A stretch of DNA of 30,586 nucleotides, taken from assembly GCA_964431685.1 (NCBI GenBank), contig CAYSLA010000022.1, positions 1-30,586 on the forward strand. The letters are read 5' to 3'. Below are positions 1 to 6,168 of the stretch, one piece after another. The notes under the pieces are model-generated. The model saw only the letters and a program-made list of their open reading frames with translations. It ran no database searches and was not told the DNA's origin. Within the stretch, counting starts at the first letter, position 1; each line of letters opens with the position of its first letter. The position numbers were made by a program, and so were the translations under genes. Origin of the DNA: CAYSLA01 sp964431685 (GTDB taxonomy: Bacteria; Armatimonadota; UBA5829).

Positions 1-2
1 CG

Positions 3-500
3 GAACACGTTCTCAAACAAGCTTCTGCGTTTGATTTCGGCCATTTCTGGGAGGATATCTGCTTCAAGAGCGGACCTCTCATCAACCCCGCCGTATTCGA
101 CAAGTATGTTGGCCCGCACTACAAGCGCATCACCGACCTGCTTCGCGCCCATGGCATTGGGCTGGTTTCGCTGGACTGCGACGGCAAGATCGACGCCCTA
201 ATCCCGACGTGGCTGCATAACGGGGTCAACACGATGTTTCCGATAGAGGTCGGCACGTGGGACGCAAGCATCGCGCCCTGGCGCGAACAGTACGGCAGGG
301 ACTTGCGCGGCGTCGGGGGAATGAACAAGACCGTTTTTGCTCACGACTATGCCGCCATAGACGCCGAGATCGAGCGGCTGGTGCCCCTTGTCGAACTCGG
401 GGGATACGTACCCTGTCCCGATCACCGCATAGCGCCCGATGCCAAGTGGGAGAACGTGCAGTACTACTGTGACAAGTTCCGCAAGCGGTTCTGCCCGTAG
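3..500 (+). CDS. Uroporphyrinogen decarboxylase-like (URO-D superfamily) protein, C-terminal part
   Basis: The gene enters from outside the left edge and is open in frame from base 3 to the TAG at 498-500, giving about 165 C-terminal residues. The end of the protein has the superfamily's typical layout: a segment reading LLRAHGIGLVSLDCDGKID, then MFPIEVGTWD, then a GGYVPCPDHRIAPDAKWENV block that matches the GG(Y/F)IPxCDH-type tail of URO-D-like proteins. Members of this broad family include true heme-pathway decarboxylases and corrinoid/methyl transferases. Divergent copies like this one are usually not heme enzymes, so the substrate is unknown. It is a distant paralogue of the protein at 9990-10982. 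A strong ribosome site follows 8 bases after the stop and leads into the remains of a GH32 gene, so the two were probably one operon. Confidence 0.85.
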   Translation, partial: EHVLKQASAFDFGHFWEDICFKSGPLINPAVFDKYVGPHYKRITDLLRAHGIGLVSLDCDGKIDALIPTWLHNGVNTMFPIEVGTWDASIAPWREQYGRDLRGVGGMNKTVFAHDYAAIDAEIERLVPLVELGGYVPCPDHRIAPDAKWENVQYYCDKFRKRFCP

Positions 501-520
501 GAATCCACAGGAGGGTAGCT

Positions 521-954
521 ATGCCATCCGAACAGGAAGCACTCAGGACCGAGGCACTGATAGCGGCTGAGCGTGATCCGCTCAGGCCGCGAAGACTCTG
601 AGAGTAGATGTTGCCAAAGCAAGCCTCGATAGGACGATTGCCTATGAGTACCTCCGAAGCAGGCCCAACGACGTGGCCTCCTGGCTCAATCCTGACCTGA
701 TCGACGATCCGAACACGATACAGCGTCCGCACTTTGTCCAGGAGGCACCGTTTGAGCTTCAGCCTGGCGAACCACTGAAGCTTCGGGTCTTCATCGACTG
801 CTCTGTGATTGAGGTCTTCGCAAATGACCGGCAATGCATAACTCAGAGAGTGTACCCCACACTCGACGACAGCCGGGGAGTTGTGCTCTTCAGCCGCGGA
901 GGAACGGCGACGGTCAAAACCCTCGATGCGTGGGATATGGGGCCGATACACTGA
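521..954 (+). pseudogene. GH32 beta-fructosidase (invertase/levanase-type), internally deleted remnant
   Basis: A start with a perfect ribosome site (AGGAGGG at 509-515, ATG at 521) opens a 26-codon frame ending at a TGA at 599-601. Its last residues, RDPLRPR, resemble the N-terminal entry of GH32 enzymes just before the catalytic WMNDPNG block. From about 598 the protein resumes in a different frame with a clear GH32 C-terminal beta-sandwich: PLKLRVFIDCSVIEVFAND, then RVYPTLDDSRGVV, ending at the TGA at 952-954. The whole catalytic five-bladed propeller, roughly 340 codons, is missing. This is either a real internal deletion with frameshift or an assembly collapse. The family hydrolyses sucrose or fructans to fructose, which fits the PfkB kinase downstream. 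As it stands, no active enzyme can be made. Confidence 0.8.
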
Positions 955-994
955 CGATACAGGGCGTCGCTTTACTGGATAATGGGAGAACTGG

Positions 995-2284
995 ATGAAC
1001 CGGACTTGTGATTGCACTTTCTCGAAGGATTCTCTTACGCGGCCGTTGCTGCAGTTGGCTGTCGACACGGAGACGATTGACGATGCTCACGCGCTCGTGG
1101 ATGCCGTCTACCCGCACTTCGACATAGTTGAGATAGGCACCCCTCTGATCATTGCAGAAGGCGTGAGAGCGGTCAAGGCAATCAAGGACCGGTGGCCGGA
1201 CAAGCTCTGTCTGGCCGACGCCAAGATCATGGACGCCGGAAGCATGGAAGCTGATATCGCTTTCAGGGACGGCGCCGATATTGTGACCGTCCTCGGATGC
1301 GCGGATGATTCTACGATAGCTGGTGTTGTTGAAGCGGCCAGGAATTCGGGGAAGTGGGTGATGGCTGATCTCATCAACTGCGCCGACATAGCCGGTCGCG
1401 CCAGGCAGTTGGAGACAATGGGTGTGGATATTCTCTGCGTCCACGCGGCAGTTGACACTGGCAGCGACGCTCAGGGTCTCTTTCGCGAGCTTGCCGAGGT
1501 CGGCGATTCCGTGGATTGTCACGTTGCCATCGCGGGCGGAATCTCCGAGAAGACCCTGCCAGACGCGGTCTTCGCGGGAGCAGATATCGTGGTCGTCGGC
1601 AGCGCCATCAGCCGGGCCCATCAACCGGCTGAGGCTGCGGCGTCCATGCTGTCAGCTCTTGCCGAGTCGGCTCCAACATCCCCTCGAAGAAGGGAACAGG
1701 GCAGGGCTCGAGATGCCGTGCAGTCGCCTGTTGAGATCATCGGTGCTGTCAGCAAGGAGATCGGCCGCTGCACAGAGCGCATTGACACCCAGTCAGTGGT
1801 GCGACTTCTGGACGAAATAGACGACGCCAGGCGAGTGTTTGTTGCGGCAGCGGGTCGCAGCGGATTTGGCGTTCGGGGATTTGCGATGCGGTTGATGCAC
1901 ATGGGTCGGGACGTGCACGTTGTGGGAGATGTGACTACTCCATCGATTGCGGCAGGCGACCTGCTGCTGATCGGGTCGGGGTCAGGCTCAACAGGCAGCC
2001 TGGTAAACATGGCGAACAAAGCGAGATCGCTGGGCGCTCGGATTGCGTTGGTTACCATTGACCCCTGCTCACCGATTGGTGAGATTGCCGATGCCGTAGT
2101 TACTATTCCGGCCCCGTCACCTAAGGCGAGAAATGCCATGGACGCGGTGGAAACTGTGCAGCCAATGGGGTCGCTCTTTGAGCAGTCGATGAGTGTGCTC
2201 CTGGACTCAATGGTCGTGATGCTGATGCAGCGGCACGGCCTGAACTCGGAAGACATGTTCAAGAGGCACGCGAATCTGGAGTAA
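995..2284 (+). CDS. hps-phi: Bifunctional 3-hexulose-6-phosphate synthase / 6-phospho-3-hexuloisomerase
   Basis: This is a 429-residue fusion of the two ribulose-monophosphate pathway enzymes. Residues about 18-222 are an OMP-decarboxylase-fold HPS: LLQLAVDTETIDDA, then the active-site stretch LADAKIMDAG (D75, K77, D80), then VAIAGGI and VVGSAI for phosphate binding. Residues about 246-429 are a SIS-domain PHI with VAAAGRSGFG, the IGSGSGSTGS phosphate loop (327-335) and the family signature QPMGSLFEQ (389-397). Together they condense formaldehyde with ribulose 5-phosphate and isomerise the product to fructose 6-phosphate, or run in reverse to make ribulose 5-phosphate. The HPS-then-PHI order is best known from archaeal fusions, and bacteria more often keep separate genes. 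The start is supported by GGGAGAA four bases upstream. The related decarboxylase KGPDC is an alternative for the N-terminal half alone, but the fused PHI argues for HPS. Confidence 0.9.
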   Translation: MNRTCDCTFSKDSLTRPLLQLAVDTETIDDAHALVDAVYPHFDIVEIGTPLIIAEGVRAVKAIKDRWPDKLCLADAKIMDAGSMEADIAFRDGADIVTVLGCADDSTIAGVVEAARNSGKWVMADLINCADIAGRARQLETMGVDILCVHAAVDTGSDAQGLFRELAEVGDSVDCHVAIAGGISEKTLPDAVFAGADIVVVGSAISRAHQPAEAAASMLSALAESAPTSPRRREQGRARDAVQSPVEIIGAVSKEIGRCTERIDTQSVVRLLDEIDDARRVFVAAAGRSGFGVRGFAMRLMHMGRDVHVVGDVTTPSIAAGDLLLIGSGSGSTGSLVNMANKARSLGARIALVTIDPCSPIGEIADAVVTIPAPSPKARNAMDAVETVQPMGSLFEQSMSVLLDSMVVMLMQRHGLNSEDMFKRHANLE

Positions 2285-2300
2285 AGACACTCGCACCTAA

Positions 2301-2370
2301 TATGCTTCGCGGACGCTTGTCCCGAAGCCTGATAAGCACAATATGCTTCGCGGGCGTGTGCCCCGAAGCC
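2301..2370 (+). repeat. Two direct copies of a 29-bp hairpin repeat (family R1)
   Basis: Copies lie at 2301-2329 and 2342-2370. Both start TATGCTTCGCGG and end CCGAAGCC, with a variable centre. The two arms GCTTCG and CGAAGC pair, so each copy folds into a short stem. Two more copies, one in each orientation, lie 15 kb away at 17333-17399. They sit just after the HPS-PHI stop and before the PfkB kinase. Confidence 0.8.
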
Positions 2371-2416
2371 GAGTGAGGCTAACGATATGTTTGGTGACAA
2401 AGTAGTATGCATGGGA

Positions 2417-2516
2417 NNNNNNNNNNNNNNNNNNNNNNNNNNNNNNNNNNNNNNNNNNNNNNNNNNNNNNNNNNNNNNNNNNNNNNNNNNNNNNNNNNNN
2501 NNNNNNNNNNNNNNNN
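2417..2516. other. Assembly gap of exactly 100 N with 55-base duplicated flanks
   Basis: The 100 unknown bases are a scaffolding placeholder. The 55 bases before the gap (2362-2416) are identical to the 55 bases after it (2517-2571), including the start of the kinase gene. This is what two contigs overlapping by one k-mer length look like when joined by a scaffolder instead of merged. The true sequence is probably 155 bases shorter, with no missing DNA. Confidence 0.9.
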
Positions 2517-2541
2517 CCCGAAGCCGAGTGAGGCTAACGAT

Positions 2542-3507
2542 ATGTTTGGTGACAAAGTAGTATGCATGGGAGAGCTTCTGATTGACTTCACCTCGCTGGT
2601 GCCCGGGGCCTCAATAGCGGACACTCCGGGTTTCGAGAAGAATCCAGGCGGTGCACCAGCCAATGTGGCGGTGGGCGTGGCGCGGCTGGGCGGGTCGTCG
2701 GCGTTTCTGGGAATGGTCGGCGATGACGAATTTGGCCGCTTCCTCGCCGGAGTGCTGGAACGCAACGGAGTCAACACGAGCGGCCTGCGTTACAGTCATC
2801 AGGCGCACACGACACTCGCGTTCGTCGCGCTCCGTGAAGACGGTGAACGAGAGTTCGTGTTCTACCGCAACCCCGGTGCGGACATGCTCTACAGTGTCGA
2901 TGACATCGATGCGGACGTGGTGAAGGAATGTCGAATCTTCTGCCACGGCTCCAATTCGATGATCCACGCGGCGAATCGCGACGCGACACTCACCGCGGCA
3001 GCGCTCGCCAGGCAGAACCACGCGTTGGTCGTCTACGACCCCAACATCCGCCTGAATCTATGGGACAGTGAGTCTTCCGCCCGCGAGATCATCCCCCTGG
3101 GCATAGCGGGAGCTGATATGGTCAAGCTCTCCGAAGAAGAACTGACATTCATAACCGGCTGCACCGACATCGACGCAGGGATGGACAAGGTGCGCGAACA
3201 AGGTCCCCGTGCGGTGATTGTTACGCGGGGCGGCCTGGAGTGCCACTACAGTTGGCCCAGATGTCGCGGCACCGTCCCAACGACGCCAACCAAGGTGGTG
3301 GACGCTACCGGTGCGGGTGACGCGTTCCTCGCCGGGATCTTGCACAAGCTGGCGTATCACACGACACGTCTGGAGGTGTATCGTGAAGATGACATGGAGA
3401 TGGTGCTGAGCTTTGCCCACGCCGTAGCCGGTCTCTGTGTGGGCTCCAGAGGAGCAATCCCCGCAATGCCCACGCTGGAAATGGTTGAGGCGGCTATGGG
3501 CAGGTGA
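2542..3507 (+). CDS. PfkB-family sugar kinase, probable fructokinase
   Basis: The 321-residue protein is a ribokinase/PfkB-family carbohydrate kinase. Visible signatures are the N-terminal GELLIDF, the substrate-lid glycine motif NPGGAPANVAV (34-44), YDPNIR (165-170), NLW, and the C-terminal catalytic and ATP-site motif DATGAGDAF (254-262), whose second Asp (260) is the catalytic base. The sequence style (MGELLIDF, NPGGAPANVA) is that of fructokinases, which make fructose 6-phosphate. 6-Phosphofructokinase or 2-keto-3-deoxygluconate kinase activity cannot be excluded. The ATG at 2542 is preceded by GAGTGAGG. The same first codons also occur before the gap at 2387-2416 because of the duplicated contig ends. 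It follows the HPS-PHI fusion and fits a fructose-phosphate gene group. Confidence 0.9.
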   Translation: MFGDKVVCMGELLIDFTSLVPGASIADTPGFEKNPGGAPANVAVGVARLGGSSAFLGMVGDDEFGRFLAGVLERNGVNTSGLRYSHQAHTTLAFVALREDGEREFVFYRNPGADMLYSVDDIDADVVKECRIFCHGSNSMIHAANRDATLTAAALARQNHALVVYDPNIRLNLWDSESSAREIIPLGIAGADMVKLSEEELTFITGCTDIDAGMDKVREQGPRAVIVTRGGLECHYSWPRCRGTVPTTPTKVVDATGAGDAFLAGILHKLAYHTTRLEVYREDDMEMVLSFAHAVAGLCVGSRGAIPAMPTLEMVEAAMGR

Positions 3508-3589
3508 CCGGGGACTTGAAGCCTGGAAGCCTTCACAACAGCGTCTCGGTCAGTCACTCGGACTTGGCTGCTCTAGCCCGCATTATACG

Positions 3590-3659
3590 TGTCATTCCGA
3601 GCGGCGGGAGGAATCTCGTGTGCAACGCTTGAGATTCCTCACTGAGTTTCGGAATGACA
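3590..3659. repeat. 70-bp nested palindromic (MITE-like) element
   Basis: The ends are perfect 11-base inverted repeats, TGTCATTCCGA at 3590-3600 and its complement at 3649-3659. An inner pair, GAGGAATCTC (3609-3618) and GAGATTCCTC (3631-3640), is also a perfect inverted repeat. The whole unit can therefore fold into one long hairpin. It holds no gene. I know this text (TGTCATTCCGAG followed by GAGGAATCT) as a recurrent intergenic repeat in many bacterial genomes. It lies between the kinase stop and the convergent gene remnant. Confidence 0.85.
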
Positions 3660-3721
3660 ATGTACGGGGCAATCGTGCTTTTCGTGAACAATGCGGCTGC
3701 TAGTCGGCGCTCTCCCGCGAT

Positions 3722-4132
3722 TCACCACGCCGCGGTCCCATCATCCTCTCTCCTGAAGCCTTGGGCAATTCCCCGCATCCACCAGCGGATGTGCTGGGCG
3801 ATGGATTCCCTTGCGCGGATTTCCCAGTGCATATCTATTGTGAAAGCGTTGAAGATGGGTGATTGTTTCATCGACTGGTAGACTCGTTCCACCAGGGCAG
3901 CGTACGGGTAGAATGTGTCGGACTGAGCTCTTGCAGGATCGCGTGCGATCTCGGGCGCGAGTATCGCCAGCACGGCCGTCAAGTCGGCGAGCCGGGTGAT
4001 CTTGTCGTGCGATACGGCGAGCTCAGCGAAAAGCCGAGAGGCCCGAAAGACCAATGAGGGCTCACCTTTCGCCCAGTACTCCTCCAGACACTTCACAGCG
4101 TCCGCAAAGTAACCACGGCCTGCTTCTTTCAC
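3722..4132 (-). CDS. Hypothetical protein, probably a 5'-truncated remnant
   Basis: The frame encodes a mostly helical, Trp/Phe/Arg-containing protein of about 136 residues with natural codon use, ending RREDDGTAAW before TGA. The best available start is a GTG at 4132 without a convincing ribosome site. The frame stays open further upstream only across the PEP-CTERM coding sequence of the neighbouring gene, in a different frame, where it stops looking like protein. It overlaps the end of the upstream gene by 71 bases on the same strand, which is unusual. I read it as the surviving C-terminal end of a longer gene joined to the upstream gene by a deletion. A short stand-alone gene is the alternative. 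I do not recognise the family and see no membrane segment or catalytic motif. Confidence 0.5.
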   Translation of the reverse strand: MKEAGRGYFADAVKCLEEYWAKGEPSLVFRASRLFAELAVSHDKITRLADLTAVLAILAPEIARDPARAQSDTFYPYAALVERVYQSMKQSPIFNAFTIDMHWEIRARESIAQHIRWWMRGIAQGFRREDDGTAAW

Positions 4133-5165
4133 ACCCAGCCTTGCCGCGAGATCTCGCCCCGGCCAACCCCACGAATCCCAGCATACTGACTGCCATTCCT
4201 GATGGCTCGGGGACGGTGGGAAAGTACGCCTGCGTGAGTGCGTAGCTGCTGCCGCTGCCATACACTTTCGCTCGCACGTAGAGCCCGTCTGCCGGCAATT
4301 CGTAACTTGCGCTTCCGGAGTTGACCGTCTGTAGCACGGCGCCGTTCCTGCCGATGAACACCACTCTCGTTCCACTGGACACAACGGACAGAGTTCTTCC
4401 CGATTGGATGATGGAGCTAATGAGCGAGGAGTTGTCATTTGCCGCATAGAAGCTGCCGCTCTTCAGGGCATCCACAATGTTGCTGCGCGTTAGCGAAGGA
4501 GCCTGTACTACGACCATCCGATATCCAGCGGTCGCTGTGTGGTTATCGTCGGTCAGCGTCGCGAATATCTGGCGCCCGGTCGAAAGATATGCGTCCCACA
4601 TCGTCTCATCATACGCCGTTTTGACCTCAAGCAGAGTGGCATTGTTGGTCGCCAGCAGTCTCTCCGTCGTAAGAACGCCGATGCCTTGATTTTCGCCGAA
4701 TCCCTGCCAGGAAGGATGATTGACCTGCGAGATTCCTCCCATCGCATTGGCAAAGTTGATCTGATCCTGCAACGTCTTGATGCTGCTCGTGTCTACCGCG
4801 CCAAGTCCGTTGCAGTTGATCGAGTTCACATGGGTCCATCCGGGGTTGTCCACCATCCACGTTCCGCTGTAGTTGTGCAGTTCGACGCCGTTCATAGTAA
4901 CAAAAGTGCCATCGGTATTATACTGCCCGACGTTGTGAATTACGTTGTGTCCGGTTATGGACATGAAGTGATACCCGGCGCGCTTGTAAGTGCTTGCCGC
5001 ACTAAACGCATTGCTGAACGCACCATCATCCCCGCTGCCGGATATGTGAACATGAAGCTGCCCCTTGTACCACGCGGCTTCGGCAACGCCACAGTAGCTT
5101 ACCAGAAGCACTGCGGATGCGGCCAGTGCCCCCATAATTCGGGCACATTTTCCCCTTTTGATCAC
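4062..5165 (-). CDS. Exported PHP-type metal-dependent phosphoesterase with PEP-CTERM anchor
   Basis: The GTG start at 5165 has a strong ribosome site (GGGAGGT, 5 bases upstream) and its own promoter. Residues 1-31 form a signal peptide. The body resembles the PHP (polymerase and histidinol phosphatase) fold, with metal-ligand candidates H38/H40, H73, E95/H97, H150 and D206-D207-H209. A PEP-CTERM signal follows at about 318-343 (VPEPSG, a hydrophobic helix, then ARSRGK), so the protein should be processed by an exosortase and leave the cell surface-bound or secreted. No exosortase gene lies in the window. The substrate is unknown; a phosphodiester or sugar phosphate is inferred. Unusually, 25 more residues (a Cys-, Arg- and Trp-rich tail) follow the basic end where such proteins normally stop. 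This suggests loss of the original stop codon. Confidence 0.75.
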   Translation of the reverse strand: MIKRGKCARIMGALAASAVLLVSYCGVAEAAWYKGQLHVHISGSGDDGAFSNAFSAASTYKRAGYHFMSITGHNVIHNVGQYNTDGTFVTMNGVELHNYSGTWMVDNPGWTHVNSINCNGLGAVDTSSIKTLQDQINFANAMGGISQVNHPSWQGFGENQGIGVLTTERLLATNNATLLEVKTAYDETMWDAYLSTGRQIFATLTDDNHTATAGYRMVVVQAPSLTRSNIVDALKSGSFYAANDNSSLISSIIQSGRTLSVVSSGTRVVFIGRNGAVLQTVNSGSASYELPADGLYVRAKVYGSGSSYALTQAYFPTVPEPSGMAVSMLGFVGLAGARSRGKAGCERSRPWLLCGRCEVSGGVLGER

Positions 5166-5244
5166 TACTTACCTCCCAACATTGGACCACCTGTGTCGAA
5201 CAAGACCTCCCTGTTCTGAACTGACAAGTAAGCCATTCAATCTT

Positions 5245-5273
5245 AGTATGCAACATTTCTTCTCACGAGTCAA
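5245..5273 (-). promoter_or_regulatory. Sigma-70-type promoter of the PHP/PEP-CTERM gene
   Basis: On the minus strand, TTGACT (5268-5273) and CATACT (5245-5250) are separated by exactly 17 bases. The -10 box lies about 80 bases upstream of the GTG start at 5165. Confidence 0.6.
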
Positions 5274-5378
5274 CAGTTCTTCCGCGCAGCGCGTCACTCC
5301 CGGCCGTCTTCGTTGATTATGTTTGTTACAGATATAGATCGTGCCTTGCGCACGCCGCAGCTTACATGGCTTCGTCCA

Positions 5379-5870
5379 CTATTCGATCTCTGCAAGCCGC
5401 TGGTTGATCATGTCAACGTGCGACACCTCTTCAGCCCTGATGGCCTCGATCTTGTCTCGTCCCAGAGCAGCGGGAACAATGTCTCTGATGCCCGAGTAGA
5501 AAGCTACGGCGTCCTTCTCACGTTCAAGGGCGATGTCGAGGATCTTCCGGAACGACGGATTGGGGCCAATCATCTCCGCCGGGTCCATCTTCGAGGTGAA
5601 GACTACCTTGTCCGCCATCTCCTTCAGGTAAATGCCCATCTCGTCATCAGGGTCAAACACAGTGTCCTGCTTCTGGCTGTCGGTCAGGCCGGCGCGCATA
5701 TCACGGAATAGCCTCTCGTGTTCGACCTCCCATTCCGCGAGACTCGCCAGCATTTCCTTTGCCTTCGGATCGGCCACCGCGTTCGATGCCGCTCGGTAGA
5801 AGTTCAGCCCGTTCTGCTCAATCTGCTGGGCGATTTCCAGTATCTCATCCGCATTGAAACTCACTGACAT
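5379..5870 (-). CDS. Ferritin-like diiron (rubrerythrin-type) protein
   Basis: The 163-residue all-helical protein has the four-helix diiron layout: E18 in helix 1 (QQIEQNGLNFYRAA), ExxH at 48-51 (EWEVEHERLF), a third carboxylate in ALEREKDAVAFY, and a second ExxH in AEEVSHVDMI near the end. Such proteins bind two irons and act in peroxide reduction or iron handling. There is no C-terminal rubredoxin CxxC pair, so this is the short erythrin-like form that needs an external electron donor. The ATG is preceded by GTGAGGT. The gene stands alone, on the same strand as but well separated from the PHP gene, and divergent from the secreted peptidase gene. Confidence 0.85.
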   Translation of the reverse strand: MSVSFNADEILEIAQQIEQNGLNFYRAASNAVADPKAKEMLASLAEWEVEHERLFRDMRAGLTDSQKQDTVFDPDDEMGIYLKEMADKVVFTSKMDPAEMIGPNPSFRKILDIALEREKDAVAFYSGIRDIVPAALGRDKIEAIRAEEVSHVDMINQRLAEIE

Positions 5871-5919
5871 TAGCGTACCTCACTTACAACTATCGTTGTG
5901 CAAACAGCTTGATTGCCTC

Positions 5920-5928
5920 AGTATACCA
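5920..5928 (-). promoter_or_regulatory. Extended -10 promoter element upstream of the ferritin-like gene
   Basis: On the minus strand the sequence reads TGGTATACT, that is TG, one base, then TATACT. This is the extended -10 form that can work without a good -35 box, and none is seen. It lies about 50 bases before the ATG at 5870. The rest of the 298-base divergent interval up to 6168 shows no gene. Confidence 0.45.
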
Positions 5929-6168
5929 CATTTGCCCCTGAAATCTTCGCAAGGTCAGAAAAAAGTTCGGCATACCCCTTGCCAAACCTGCATTTACATG
6001 GTATCTTGTCATTGGGGTCGACCGCTGCGATAACGATAAGCTGCAGCGCCGGTTTCCTGCATAGTAGTTTGCCGCGTCTTAAGGTATGGAATAACTGGGT
6101 ATAGTAGTGGTGTAACTAACAAAACATTGCACGGCTGTCGTAAGCCGCGCACGAACGGAGGCTGGAAG

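Noticed and set aside
226..1068. Long minus-strand open frame over the URO-D end, GH32 remnant and HPS start.
   Set aside because: It is antisense to three recognisable frames, has Arg/Ser-rich composition and no domain.
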